From SURF-43 sp964628985 (GTDB lineage Bacteria > Chloroflexota > Dehalococcoidia > UBA2979), in assembly GCA_964628985.1 (NCBI GenBank), contig CAZVNJ010000002.1, forward strand, positions 48,159-112,158: a DNA stretch of 64,000 nucleotides. Reading direction: 5' to 3'. This document shows, one piece after another, positions 34,489 to 44,800 of the stretch. The translations under genes and the position numbers were made by a program. Numbering within the stretch: the first letter of the stretch is position 1; the number at the start of each line of letters is the position of its first letter. The notes below the pieces were generated by a model. The model had not been told where the DNA came from. It saw only the letters and a program-made list of their open reading frames with translations, and made no database searches.

Positions 34489-36015
34489 CTAGAGGCGCAC
34501 GCGCGCGAACTTCAGGGTCTTCGCAGCAGCGTCGCGATACGCTAAGTAGAGGAATCCGCCGGACGACTTCATCGAGAGGTCATGGCCCAGGTCAGAGCCG
34601 TCGCCACCGTCGACGACTTGGAAGGCGCGCTTCTCGCGCGAGCAGACCTGGTCACCACAGATGGACAGCTTCACGGACCCGTGGGTCTCGTCGCGATAGG
34701 CCAGCACGGGGTTGCTGTCATTGCCGGCGATGATCTGCAGGAATGCGCCCACCTTGTCGCCCCGCTCGCCACCATCGTCGACGATGGTCTGCGTCCTCGT
34801 CTCCTGGGTGCAGGCGACGTCCCCGCAGGCGACGACGTGGACATCTGACTTCTCGGTCTCCCGGAAGGCAACGATCGGGAAGCCGTCACGCCCGATCATC
34901 ATCGCGACGTCGGCCGCGGTGACACTGGTGACGAGCGGGGTCGGAGGTTCATTCTTCGAGCACGAGCGGTTCGTACAGCGGATCAGCTGGACCGCCTTCG
35001 CCACCTCGTCGTAGTAGACGAGGTATGGGAAGCCACCCAGCGGGATCGCGATAGCAGAGTCGCGCCCGGCCGTTGGCTTCAGTCCACCGCTGATCGAAGT
35101 GATCACACGTCCGTTGTCGGACCCGCGGTCCAGGACCCGTCCGTCGTCGTCGGCGCATTTGTCGGTGCAGAAGAAGGCGACCTTGAGTCCGCCGGCACCG
35201 TCGCGGTACGAGGAGATCGCGATGCCACCGCCGACGGCGACAGTGCTGGCATAGCCGCCGTCGTCCGGGTCGATCTGGTTGAAGCGCCGGGTGCCCTCGG
35301 CGTTGTCGCAGTTGAACGTGCCACAACGGACAGCCCGCATCGCCTTGGCGGCAGCGTCGCGGTACAGGATGAGCGGCGGACCTACGAGTTCCACGACCAC
35401 GTCGTGGCCTGGGTCACCCTGGCGCACGAGAGGTACCTTCACGAGGTCCCCGGAGCAGTCCGTCTTCTGACAGCGGATGTAATGCATGATCCGGTCAGCG
35501 CTGCGATAGACGATGACCGGTGCGCCCTCTCCAAAGGCGATGGCGGCGTCATATCCCGTGTCCCCGTGGTCCAGCGTGTGGATCAGCACAGGGGTGACGC
35601 GTTCCTGGAACCGTTGCCAACCGAAGAATCCGCCCACCGCGATCGCGCTCAGGGCAATCACGGCGACGACGGCAGCGAGGATGCGCGTCTCATTTGCGCG
35701 CGGGGGCGGAAACTCCGCGATCAGCGGAGGTTCGTCCGGATTGAAGACTTCCGCCACCGGCATGAGCAATTCGGCCCCGCAGCGAAGGCAGTATGTCCGA
35801 GTACCCGGGTTCCGCTCGGCGCAGGTGCGGCAGATAACGTCGGTGGCATGGACCTCGGCCTCGATCTCAGCCTTGGCCACCTTCTGCTTCTCGGCGTCGT
35901 CGTCCTCGTCCTTCCCGGCCCAGAAGAGCGGGTAGTCACAGTTCGAGCAGAACGAGTACTCGCCCTCCTCGATGTCGGTCACGGTGCCGCACTGGGGACA
36001 TGCGATGTCAGCCAC
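34489..36015 (-). CDS. Zinc-ribbon, TM, propeller-like repeat protein
   Basis: A 508-residue protein at the 3' end of the injection-system operon, following the tail-protein-I gene with a one-base overlap. Two N-terminal zinc ribbons are clear: Cys6/9/23/26 and Cys62/65/76/79. A single transmembrane helix lies at about 111-132. The remaining 370 residues form six or seven repeats with the plan PxxxYRDxxxxxL..xxC....C, each carrying a close cysteine pair, as in a beta-propeller stabilised by disulfides outside the cell. Zinc ribbons normally lie in the cytosol, so the topology is probably N-in/C-out. No homologue is recognised; operon position suggests a membrane-side partner of the baseplate. 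Confidence 0.75.
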   Translation of the reverse strand: MADIACPQCGTVTDIEEGEYSFCSNCDYPLFWAGKDEDDDAEKQKVAKAEIEAEVHATDVICRTCAERNPGTRTYCLRCGAELLMPVAEVFNPDEPPLIAEFPPPRANETRILAAVVAVIALSAIAVGGFFGWQRFQERVTPVLIHTLDHGDTGYDAAIAFGEGAPVIVYRSADRIMHYIRCQKTDCSGDLVKVPLVRQGDPGHDVVVELVGPPLILYRDAAAKAMRAVRCGTFNCDNAEGTRRFNQIDPDDGGYASTVAVGGGIAISSYRDGAGGLKVAFFCTDKCADDDGRVLDRGSDNGRVITSISGGLKPTAGRDSAIAIPLGGFPYLVYYDEVAKAVQLIRCTNRSCSKNEPPTPLVTSVTAADVAMMIGRDGFPIVAFRETEKSDVHVVACGDVACTQETRTQTIVDDGGERGDKVGAFLQIIAGNDSNPVLAYRDETHGSVKLSICGDQVCSREKRAFQVVDGGDGSDLGHDLSMKSSGGFLYLAYRDAAAKTLKFARVRL

Positions 36016-36692
36016 TACGCCGCGCCACCTGGAGCGGGCGGCTCAGCGGCACCGGCGAGGACCGGGACCGTGGTGTCCAGCGGCACGTCCGGGATCTCGT
36101 CCATCGCCCACTGCGGCATCGCCTCACCGTCGTCACCGACCTCCTCGAGGACGGAGGTGGCAGAGTCCTCGACGATCCTCCGATCGCCGATGCGGAACTC
36201 GAACGTGGTGTCGATCGCGATCTCTTGGCGGACGAGGCGTAGCAGCGCTTGCTCGTCCACGCCTCCAGCGCCCTGCAGGTGCACGATCGCGTGTTTGCGG
36301 TTCGGCGGCGCGTTCCCGGCGAGAAAGACGCCGCCGGAATCTTCCACATACGCGGCTTGCCCGGTCAGAGCGGTGAGCAGGCCCTCCAGTCCCGAGCGAG
36401 TCCCACGCCGGACGAAGAGCGAGCCGACCTCCTGCACGAGGAGACGGAGGCGGCGGTCGCGGGTATGCGGGTCCTCGTCGACCGGTTCCGCCGCGAGGCC
36501 CAGCCACGAACCGAGCCAGCGCACGAACGGCTCCGGGGCGAGGGAGACATCGAGGAAGGCCGGGACATCCTCGATCTCCTGCCGGACACCGGTGGAGATC
36601 TCTTCGGTGAGCGCGACGAACTGCCGGATGAACCGGTCCTCCGCCATGGGGCGGGGCAGTTGTTCGACGAGCCAGTTCCGTGCGAATGCCAT
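36015..36692 (-). CDS. Baseplate-associated phage tail protein I-like (Afp12/Cis12 class)
   Basis: A 225-residue protein of the phage-tail-protein-I / TIGR02242-like family. Key elements are NWLVEQLPRPMAEDRFIRQFV at the N-terminus, PEPFVRWLGSWLGLAAEP, and RLLVQEVGSLFVRRGTRSGLEGLLTALTG, the classic signature of this family in contractile injection systems. It lies between the baseplate-J gene (9-base gap) and the zinc-ribbon protein, the same order as in Afp/PVC/CIS loci. It likely links baseplate wedge and outer collar components. Confidence 0.88.
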   Translation of the reverse strand: MAFARNWLVEQLPRPMAEDRFIRQFVALTEEISTGVRQEIEDVPAFLDVSLAPEPFVRWLGSWLGLAAEPVDEDPHTRDRRLRLLVQEVGSLFVRRGTRSGLEGLLTALTGQAAYVEDSGGVFLAGNAPPNRKHAIVHLQGAGGVDEQALLRLVRQEIAIDTTFEFRIGDRRIVEDSATSVLEEVGDDGEAMPQWAMDEIPDVPLDTTVPVLAGAAEPPAPGGAA

Positions 36693-36701
36693 CGTGCGCT
36701 C

Positions 36702-38642
36702 CTAGACCACGATGTGCCGGAACGAGAGGAAGAGTTGTCCTTCCTCCAGCGTGAGTTGCTGACGCCCGGTGCGTGACCGTAGCCGCGTCGCGAGGTCCAC
36801 GCTGAAGAGCAGCACCTCGTCCACGCGAGCGACGCCCTCGACCTCTGAGAGCAGGGCGAAGACCTGGGCGACGTTGAGGTCGCGCTTGAACGGCCAGCCC
36901 TCACCATCCACACCGCCCGTGAGCGGGTTGATGAAGCGGTAGAGCGCGAGCATGGCGCGGTGCCGGATGAGGTCGATGTCGCGCCCTGCCTCCCCCTGGA
37001 CGCGCGCGACGACGCTGACGCCCTGGTAGACCGGCGGGCTGATCTCCACGGCAGAGCCGAGCAGGCGCCTTTCCTCGAGATAGGACGCCACGCGGGTGAA
37101 TGTCTCGTGGCCGATCTCAAGGTCGGCGACGGTCATCTTGTCCGGGTCGTTCTGCACGCGCGGGACGAGCAGCAGCCTGACCGGTTGTCCCGGGCTCGTT
37201 GGGGGAAGCGTGCGGGCGCGGGCGATGCCAGGGTCTGCCTCGATCGCGAGTCGCTCGAAGTCCTCCGCCGTTACTGCGCGGTCGCCCGTGCGCAACGTCA
37301 TGGCACCTCGCAGCTTGGCGTTCTCGATCGTCTCCGGGTCGACTCCGCCGCGAGCCGGTTCCAGGTTCGTCACCTGGTCGATGAAGGGCACGGTCGTGTG
37401 GAGCAGGGTGAGCGTATTCGCGCCGACGTTCCCGCGCGTGCCGCCGCCGGAGCGGTAGCCAGTCACCCAGATCTCCGCGTCCGTTGGCGGGATTCCACCG
37501 AATTGCCGGACTGTCCCGTCTGGGTAACGGATGCGCGGGCCGAAGCGCACTTCCCCGGTCGAAGCGTCCCAGGTGAACACGCGGTCCTCTGCCCCGGCAT
37601 TAGCGACGTTGCGTGCCTCGTCCCAGCGCTGCACGGTCCCGTCTGGCAGGATGACCTCGACGGTCTCCTCGTGACCGCGAGGGAGCACCGGCGGGTGTTG
37701 TACGCGGAACACCTGGCCGGGAGTGCCGTCGCTCTTGCCGATCCGCTCGCGGGCGTGCGACCTGGCGTGGCGAGCCGTGACCACGCCACCGGTGGTGGTG
37801 GCCGCGAGCCCGCTGATCGCGGGAGACTGCTGATATGTCCCCTGGTCGCCGACGGAGGGGACGAGGCGGCAGCGGATCCAGTGCGCGGCCTCTGGCCCGA
37901 GCTGGAGCGACTCGTGGCGGGCGGGTATCTCAAGCACGACCGCGCCGGTTCGGTTCAGGCCGCCGGTGTCGTCTGCGCGCACCTTCGCTGGTTGCCACGA
38001 CTCGCCCGACCACGCTTCCCAGACCAGCGGTGGGTGCGCGGGGTTTACCCCAACGCCTCGGGGCTCGGCCGTGACATCGAGGCGGACGACATTCCGCGCG
38101 AGGGACTCTTCGAACCCGAAGTAGACGGCGTCTCCGGGCTGCAGGGATGTGAAGCAGGTGACCGTGCCCCCGTCGAACCGGAGGTCATCCCAGGCGAGCC
38201 GGTAGCGGCTGGGGGCGGCGGCGGACGCCGTCATCGCGGACTTCAGGTGCGGCTGCATGATCACCAGGTCGGTGTCCGTGATGAACACGATCGGGTCGAT
38301 GCCACCCGCCGACGTGGTGGCCACTTCGGTGCCGCCCCGGACGTAGACCGGCTCGGGGACTGGGGCGGAGAGGTGGAACGTCAGATCAGCGTGCGCCGCG
38401 GCGGGTGGGAACAGCGTGATCCCGAAGAGCTCCAGGAACTTCGTGTAGAGGATCTCCGGCAACTGGTTGAGCCGGAAAATCACGGACTCGGTCATCCACG
38501 CGTAGAGCTCGATCAGCGCCACGCCGGGGTCGGAGAGGTTGTGATCAGTCCACTCGGGCAGGTATCGGGGGATGAGGCGCTTCGCCTCGTCGACGATGTC
38601 CTGGAACGAGCGGTCGTCCAGGCGCGGAGTGGGGAGACTCAC
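36702..38642 (-). CDS. Baseplate J / gp6-like wedge protein (Afp11/Cis11 class)
   Basis: A 646-residue baseplate wedge protein of the TIGR02243 (putative baseplate assembly) family. The N-terminus carries DIVDEAKRLIPRYLPEWTDHNLSDPGVALIELYAWMTE, a diagnostic helical segment of eCIS baseplate proteins. The C-terminal half has the baseplate-J-like region, including EDFERLAIEADPGIARARTL. It overlaps the gp25-like gene by four bases. Together with gp25-like and tail-I-like proteins it builds the wedge that triggers sheath contraction. Confidence 0.93.
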   Translation of the reverse strand: MSLPTPRLDDRSFQDIVDEAKRLIPRYLPEWTDHNLSDPGVALIELYAWMTESVIFRLNQLPEILYTKFLELFGITLFPPAAAHADLTFHLSAPVPEPVYVRGGTEVATTSAGGIDPIVFITDTDLVIMQPHLKSAMTASAAAPSRYRLAWDDLRFDGGTVTCFTSLQPGDAVYFGFEESLARNVVRLDVTAEPRGVGVNPAHPPLVWEAWSGESWQPAKVRADDTGGLNRTGAVVLEIPARHESLQLGPEAAHWIRCRLVPSVGDQGTYQQSPAISGLAATTTGGVVTARHARSHARERIGKSDGTPGQVFRVQHPPVLPRGHEETVEVILPDGTVQRWDEARNVANAGAEDRVFTWDASTGEVRFGPRIRYPDGTVRQFGGIPPTDAEIWVTGYRSGGGTRGNVGANTLTLLHTTVPFIDQVTNLEPARGGVDPETIENAKLRGAMTLRTGDRAVTAEDFERLAIEADPGIARARTLPPTSPGQPVRLLLVPRVQNDPDKMTVADLEIGHETFTRVASYLEERRLLGSAVEISPPVYQGVSVVARVQGEAGRDIDLIRHRAMLALYRFINPLTGGVDGEGWPFKRDLNVAQVFALLSEVEGVARVDEVLLFSVDLATRLRSRTGRQQLTLEEGQLFLSFRHIVV

Positions 38643-39049
38643 GGCGCGCTGTCCTTCGGAATGACATAGAACGGGTAGACCAGGTTCCGGCGGTCATTGG
38701 TGGCGCGCAGACGGTAGGCGATCTCAATGCGGACCAGGCCGTCCTCGGTGCGGTCCGGTATGGCCCGCACCTCCTCGATGTCCACGCGCGGCTCCCAGCG
38801 TTCGACCGCCTCGCGCGTGGCGTGGGAGATCTGGCCAATCAGGTTCGCGTCGATCGGGTGGAACAGCAGATCCCAGATGCGGCAGCCGAAGGCTGGACGC
38901 ATCACCCGCTCGCCGGGGGCCGTCCCGACGATCATCCGGAGCGCTGCGTCAATCTCCTCGGTGCCAGCCGTCAAGGCGACACCACCCTGCGGAGTGATCC
39001 GCACAGGGAATGACCATCCGCGCCCGATGAAGTCGCTGACGTCGTTCAC
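38639..39049 (-). CDS. GPW/gp25-like baseplate wedge protein (Afp9/Cis9 class)
   Basis: A 136-residue GPW/gp25 family protein, which in T4 and in eCIS anchors the sheath to the baseplate. Visible signatures are FIGRGWSFPVRITPQGGVALTAG at the start, IVGTAPGERVMRPAFGCRIWDLLF in the middle (the ERVMRP..G motif is diagnostic), and EVRAIPDRTEDGLVRIEIAYRL near the end. Its stop overlaps the start of the baseplate-J gene. Operon position between PAAR tip and baseplate-J matches other injection systems. Confidence 0.95.
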   Translation of the reverse strand: MNDVSDFIGRGWSFPVRITPQGGVALTAGTEEIDAALRMIVGTAPGERVMRPAFGCRIWDLLFHPIDANLIGQISHATREAVERWEPRVDIEEVRAIPDRTEDGLVRIEIAYRLRATNDRRNLVYPFYVIPKDSAP

Positions 39050-39077
39050 GCGCGCTCGCCCGCCCTCGTCTTTGCCG

Positions 39078-39473
39078 CTAGCCGATCAGGACCGTGGGGG
39101 CACCAGCGAGGATGCTGCCCATGGGCATGTCGGCAGGGTCATTGCAGGTCATCACCATATCGCCCTGGCGGGCTGCCGGCTTGTTGTTGATCAGCACGGT
39201 GGGTGAGCCGAGCAGGATCTTCCCTTTGTTCGTCGGATTCTTCTGGAAGCGAGGGCCCATGGCGATGTGAGAGACGGTGTTTTGCACTTCACAGCCCTGC
39301 ATCGCGGCCGGCTTGCCACCGATTTTCACGTTCGTGGAGACACCGGTGGTGATCTTGCCGACGAAGGGGTGCGGCAGGGGCGTGGGCACTTCGCCGCCCG
39401 GAGTCGGGATCATCACAATGTGGATGTCCGTGGCGAGGACCTGGTCGTCCTTGCGTGCTGCCGGCTGTCCCAT
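39078..39473 (-). CDS. PAAR-domain spike tip protein (Afp10/Cis10 class)
   Basis: A 131-residue PAAR-type protein that caps the spike. It begins MGQPAARKDDQVLATDIHIVM, carries two PAAR-like repeats (GKPAAMQGCEV, NKPAARQGDMV), and contains C-x-D and histidine positions that could bind the tip metal. The gene lies between the spike gene (59-base gap) and the gp25-like gene, as in Afp and PVC loci. No extra C-terminal toxin domain is present, so it is a plain tip rather than a fused effector. Confidence 0.93.
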   Translation of the reverse strand: MGQPAARKDDQVLATDIHIVMIPTPGGEVPTPLPHPFVGKITTGVSTNVKIGGKPAAMQGCEVQNTVSHIAMGPRFQKNPTNKGKILLGSPTVLINNKPAARQGDMVMTCNDPADMPMGSILAGAPTVLIG

Positions 39474-39532
39474 CGTCTCTCTCCATCCGCACCCGAGGCT
39501 CTCCCGCGACGCCTCGGTCTGCCCACGGCGGG

Positions 39533-41218
39533 CTAGTTCAGTTTGATCACAGACCCCTTGACCGTCATGTCTGCGCTGGCCTGGAGGGTCATACTCGAAC
39601 TCGACTTCACCTGCACCGACTGGCCCTTGAGGGTGAGCGCGCCCGTCGCCTCGACGGTGAGGTCAGACCCCTTCACGCTGACGGGCTTGTCCGAGGTGAC
39701 GGTGATGCCGTCCTTGGTCAGCGTCAACTTCGTCGTGCCGCTCTTGTGCTCGATCGTCACGAGGGGCGCTGAGTCGTCGTCGTCCATGACGATCTTGTGG
39801 CCTGAACGGCTCTTCCAGATGCGCTTGGTGACCTTGCCGTTGGCGGCCGCTGTGGTGTCCGGGACGGCGTCCGTGCCATTCCAGAGACCGCCGAGGATCA
39901 CCGGGCGGTTCACGTCGCCGAACTCGAAACCGACGAGCACCTCGTCGTTGACTTCGGGCACCAGCATGAGGCCGCGCGCGGGGCCGCCGCCTGGGCTGGC
40001 GACGCGCGCCCACCGGGACTCCACCGTGTCCCCAAGCGTCGGGATCTTTACCTTCACGCGTCCCATCGTGTTCGGGTCGTTAACGTTGGTCACTACGCCG
40101 GGCAGCAATCCTCCCCAGGCCGGACCCGGTGAGACGCTGTCCAGACCGTTCCCGGACATCAAGAGGTCCGGCAGTTCTATGGGGTCAGCGCCGCCAGAGG
40201 TAAACCGGGTGATGTAACCGTTCTCGGCGTCGTACACGTGCTCGACACTGGTGAGCAGATAGGTGCCGTCCACATCTGATGCGACCCCGGCGATGGTGAC
40301 CTCGCGGCCTGCGCCGAGGTTGGGGTTGCCGACGGACTCGCCCCGCATGATCACTCCGGAGGCGTTGTGGCGGACGCGCATTGCGTTGGCCAGCGCCGTC
40401 GCGTCACCAGCGGTGTCGACCGGCACGTGCGTGGCCACGCGTTTCGCGGTGCCGAGGGCAGCAGAGTCGGTCACGAGGTTCGTCTTCACGCTCGCCGTGA
40501 CATACGAGACATCGTCCGCGGTGGATGAGCCAGTGATGGCAGCCTTAGAGGTCGCGCCCCACGCACGCACGGTCACCTCGTCTGCGCGGTCCAGACCGGA
40601 TGCCCGCACCCGGATTTTCGTCAGGTTCTCCTGCCAGTTGAGCGCCACAGCAGCGCCAGGCTCGGCTGGCCGCTTCTTGAAGTTGAGGTTGGAGCCGCTC
40701 GCCCAGAAGTGGTAGCCGATCCGCGCTGCCAGCGCCTTCAGGAAGGCGTAGTCCGTCTGCCCAGTCTGCACCACGTACTCGTGCTGCTCCGACGTCGCCT
40801 CGACGCTGGCCGAGAGGCCGGTCGCCGAGGCGACGGTGGATGCGATGGCGCTGGAGGTCTGGTTGATGAACGTGCGTGTGTTGGCAACTCGATGCAGGCG
40901 GTGCGACTTGTCGAACCCGCTGACCACGAACTCGCTCCGCGTGCCCATGCCCTGCTCAAGGGCCACGGAGGTGATCTCGCCCTCGACGACGTTCACGGTG
41001 CTGCTGCCCGAGCGGAAGCCGATGGTGACGGCGACTCCGACCTTGAAAACACGGGCGTCGAACAGTTCGACGAGCGGGTCGTAGAAATGCAGCGTGAACT
41101 GCGTCGGGAGGTCCACGCCTTCCTCGATGCGGACGAGCACGAGGTTGTCGTAGTACCGGTTCGCCATTTCGGCGCCGGCCACCTTCACCGAGACGAGGGC
41201 GAGATCTGCGCTAACCAC
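39533..41218 (-). CDS. Spike protein, VgrG-like (gp27-gp5 fusion; Afp8/Cis8 class)
   Basis: A 561-residue spike protein. The start is the GTG at 41218, which overlaps the LysM gene stop by eight bases; the longer frame lacks coding character. Residues about 1-330 form the gp27-like hub (VSADLALVSVKVAG, then DLPTQFTLHFYDP), followed by a gp5-like OB-fold (GLLPGVVTNVNDPNTMGRVKVKIPTLGD, about residues 375-450) and a C-terminal beta-helix needle (repeating V.V.. and TL.. strands, about 480-561). No effector extension follows the needle. It sits on the baseplate centre and carries the PAAR tip. Confidence 0.93.
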   Translation of the reverse strand: MVSADLALVSVKVAGAEMANRYYDNLVLVRIEEGVDLPTQFTLHFYDPLVELFDARVFKVGVAVTIGFRSGSSTVNVVEGEITSVALEQGMGTRSEFVVSGFDKSHRLHRVANTRTFINQTSSAIASTVASATGLSASVEATSEQHEYVVQTGQTDYAFLKALAARIGYHFWASGSNLNFKKRPAEPGAAVALNWQENLTKIRVRASGLDRADEVTVRAWGATSKAAITGSSTADDVSYVTASVKTNLVTDSAALGTAKRVATHVPVDTAGDATALANAMRVRHNASGVIMRGESVGNPNLGAGREVTIAGVASDVDGTYLLTSVEHVYDAENGYITRFTSGGADPIELPDLLMSGNGLDSVSPGPAWGGLLPGVVTNVNDPNTMGRVKVKIPTLGDTVESRWARVASPGGGPARGLMLVPEVNDEVLVGFEFGDVNRPVILGGLWNGTDAVPDTTAAANGKVTKRIWKSRSGHKIVMDDDDSAPLVTIEHKSGTTKLTLTKDGITVTSDKPVSVKGSDLTVEATGALTLKGQSVQVKSSSSMTLQASADMTVKGSVIKLN

Positions 41219-41882
41219 GTGGCACCGCCTCCAGACGCGGGATGACGAGGAGCATCCCCGGGGTGAGCACGAGCGGGTCCAGGATGTGGTTGGCCTCCGC
41301 GATCGCACGCCAGCGGCTGGAGTCCGAGTAGCGGACGGCTGCGATGCGGTCGAGCGTCTCGCCCGCCTGAACCTGGTGGATCGAGTGGGGGTCCGGCGTA
41401 TTCGAGGTTGGGTTCTGGAGCGGCCATCGGCCCTCGTCCATGAACTGGGTGAGGTCCAGTTTCACGCGGGCGCGGAGCGGCGTCCCCTGCGTGGAGAAGA
41501 ACGTGAACGTGGTGCTCATGGTCTTGATGACAGCCTTGAACGAGACGAGGTCGCCCCAGTGAAACTCCACCCATGGCGGGCGACCGGTCTTCACGTTCGG
41601 ATCGCTCGAATCTCCCAGGGACTCGTCGATCTTCATGAGGTCGAGCAAGGCGCTGGTGTAGTTGGTGACGGGCTGACCCGTGTCGGTGGTGTCGAACATG
41701 AGGGTGAGGCCCAGCGTGCCGGACTCGCCGCGGCGAAAGTCCAGGTTGGGGGCACCGGTGCCCGTGACCTTCGGGCCCTCCCATGTGTTGGTCTTGGACA
41801 TTTCCAGTTCTGCCGGGTTGAACAGGCAGTCGATCTGGTCGCCCAGTTCGGTCAGGAGGAAGGCCTTCACCGGTCCGGTCAT
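41211..41882 (-). CDS. LysM baseplate protein (gp53-like; Afp7/Cis7 class)
   Basis: A 223-residue protein of the injection-system baseplate. The N-terminal 150 residues include LTELGDQIDCLFNPAELEMSK and TLGLTLMFDTTDTG, the conserved gp53/Afp7-like segment. The C-terminal 55 residues are a LysM fold (IHQVQAGETLDRIAAVRYSDSSRWRAIAEANHI, closing with LTPGMLLVIPRL). Its ATG overlaps the stop of the 1,907-residue protein by one base (TAATG), showing that the giant gene belongs to the operon. It connects tube, spike and wedge. Confidence 0.94.
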   Translation of the reverse strand: MTGPVKAFLLTELGDQIDCLFNPAELEMSKTNTWEGPKVTGTGAPNLDFRRGESGTLGLTLMFDTTDTGQPVTNYTSALLDLMKIDESLGDSSDPNVKTGRPPWVEFHWGDLVSFKAVIKTMSTTFTFFSTQGTPLRARVKLDLTQFMDEGRWPLQNPTSNTPDPHSIHQVQAGETLDRIAAVRYSDSSRWRAIAEANHILDPLVLTPGMLLVIPRLEAVPRG

Positions 41883-44800
41883 TAGAACGTCCCCCGATAG
41901 CGCCCACCACGCCGCTCAATCATCGCGAGTACGCGGTCCTCGAGGGCCTGCATGATCGCGGCGATCTGCTGCTCGCTCAGTCCGCGCTCTGGCACGCCCT
42001 CGACCGCCTCCGACCGTTCCGACACGATCCGCTGGACCGGCGCCGAGCCCATATGGGCGGCTGGGATGTCCATGTCCGCGGACCCCGCCGCACGGGCACC
42101 GGGCTGCGCTTGCTCCCCGCCCGAGGACACAGGGCCTCTCGTGCCAGCGGAAGTCCGACCCGGCGCGTCAGCCGTCCCGCGCGAGTCGAAGGAAATCGAG
42201 GAGAGGGCACGCTGGACGATGTCCGCTGCGGCAGTGCGAGCCGCGGCGACCGTCGCCCCTGGACCGCCGACAGGCAGCCCGGCCACTTCCCCTGCCTGTC
42301 CCCCGCGCCGCCCGAGTATACGTGCGACGGCAGGTCCGCCGGGCCGCTCGCCGTCTGACGTTGCAGGTGCGGGGGTACCCGATCCCGGAAGTTCGCCGCG
42401 CCCGCGCCGGATGCGCTGGATGGCATCGGCAGCCGAGAGGCTGCCGTCGCCGCCCCCTCGGGGGCCGCTGCCCGCGCCCCCTCCGCTACTCGCCGCGCCC
42501 GCTCGGATCGCTGCGAGTGCGCTCACTGCGGTGACGGCCTCCTGGGCCTCGCGACCAGCGAGGCCGCCCGAGGCGTGTCCTCTGGCCGTAGCGGCCGGGG
42601 TAGTGCGAGGAGCCAGCCCGCCTACCGTCCGCTGAGGTGCCGTCGCGCGGGGAAGCGTGAACGATGCTGCCTGGAGACTCGCTCGCTCCGGGCGTGCGCC
42701 CAAACTGGCCCGCTCGCGCCGGCCTGGCTCACGCGTCGTTGCAGGCACCGTCGCCTGGCGCTGGGCCGGCGCAACCGGCGTCGAGGTGCTGGTGGAGGTC
42801 TGGGCAGCGGCTCGCGCCGCTGCGCGGCGAGCACGGCTGCTGCCTCGGCGGGTGGTGCGCTGACCGGCCCCAGGCCCGCCAGTCCCGGAGGCATCCGCTT
42901 GGCGGCCCGCGACCGTAGGCGGCTGGGCCTGCGCGAGCGCAGCGGCCACGGCCGCCTCGCCCTGCGGGCGCGCGGACGCCCTTGGATCCGGGCCGCCGTC
43001 GACCTCGACCGTGCGTCCTGCGGCCAGCCTGGGGAGCGCCCGCCGTCCGGACTGTCCCGGCCGTGGCGCCTCCGGCGAAGTCGCGCCTCCTACGACGCCA
43101 TTCGCGGCCTCCCCAGCCTCCCAGCGCGCCGCGACTCCCATTGAGCCTCGTCGCGCCAGGCGCTGCACCGCGCGCATCGAGGAAACGCCCACGCTACCGG
43201 CGATCGTGACGCGCCCGAGGCCGACGGCGCCCACGGAAGAGCGCATGGCGGCCGTCGCGCCTCCGGCTGGCGACGATGCGATATGCGCCGCAGTGGGCGC
43301 ACCGCTACCGCGGGATGCCTCGACGTGGGCTGCACGCAGCAGCCGTCCTGCATCGCCCGCCCGCCGCGCGCGCCGTTGCGCCGGCATGTGTCCCGGTGTG
43401 TCGTCGGGCTGACCACCGCCTGCCGAGGATGTCGTGGCCGCTTGCCTCGTTGACATCGGACGGGCGTCCGCCAGCCGGATGGGGTTGGAGCCGGCGGTCC
43501 CGCCGCGCGGTGCGATGCGCTGGACGGCAGCCGCGCCGACGGAGGCCCGTGCTGCCAGGGCGAGGGGGGAAGCCGAGCCCGTCGAGGTCAGGCGGAGTCC
43601 GCCGATGCCCATGGCACCCACCGGCATCGCTCCGGCCCACCCGGCCTCGAACGGACGAGCGTCCGCGCTGGACGCGGCCGACAGTGTGCGCCTGCCGATG
43701 AGGCCCGGCACGCCGATGGGGTGAGCCGGCATAGTGCGTGACGCGGGCGTGTCCGGCGTGGCGGGAAGCGCGCGGTCCTCGGAGGCCTGCTCCATCCGAT
43801 CGCGAGGCGCGGTCGCCAGTCCCCGCCTGCCGATGTGGCCCGGCCGATTGGACGCAGGGTGGCGCCTCGCCGAGCGTTGGACGGCGCCACCATTTCGGTC
43901 GGCGCCCAACGGCGCCGACCCGCTGCTCGGTGTCCTGGAGCTGCTTGGAGTGCTCGATGTGCTCGCGTTGCCTGGGGCGCTCGCGATCTCGTTGAAGCCG
44001 GCGCGGTTGTCTGACGTCGCGCCACCCACGGGCAGCCGTTCGACATCGATGCCGGCGAAGCCGCGATCATCCGCGCGCCGCTGTGCCGCCGTGGCGAACT
44101 GCTGGGCGCCGGATGCGGCCCGGAAGACCCAGGCGGACGTAGCAGCGTCGATGGCGCCGGTCGCCTGGGGCGCTCTCGCCGGCACAGTGCCCGAAGAGCC
44201 GGTGGAGGTGCTCTCGATGATCGATCCGGCGGCGGGGCGAGCGAGTCGCTGGACTGCTCCGATTGATGCCGCCCGCGCGGCCTGCGCGGTCAACGGCCGC
44301 CCGGGGTCAACAGCGTGCGGCAAGGCGAGCACGCTGCGTGCACCGCGACTGTTCGGTGACCCGATCCCGATGTCCGGCGGGTTCTCCCGCCCCTCGCCGT
44401 CGACGAGCCCAAGCGCCAGTCGCTGCGCGGCCTGGCGCTGCGGAGCGAACGAGGCAGCAGTGAGGCCGCTCGCTCCTGGCGCGGAGGTCGCATCGACCAG
44501 GGACGAGGCACCTCGCACGGGCGCCCCGGCGATGGCGTCCGGCCCGTACGACGTAGGTTCGGCGAGCGCTCGGGTGAGTGCTGCCGCGTCGCGCGGTACG
44601 AGGCTTGCGGGCGCCTCGATCCCCCGGGCGGCGAGAGATGACTGCCGCTCGGAAACGTCGGCGCGCCCAGTGGGTGTCGACGAAGGTGAGGTCGGCGCAG
44701 CGTGGCCAGACGCATTGCCGCCGGCCCCGGCGGCGGTCTCGGCACGGATGGCCGGGATAGCAGGCAGCGGAGCGGTGACTGCAGCGGGATTGGTGAGAGG

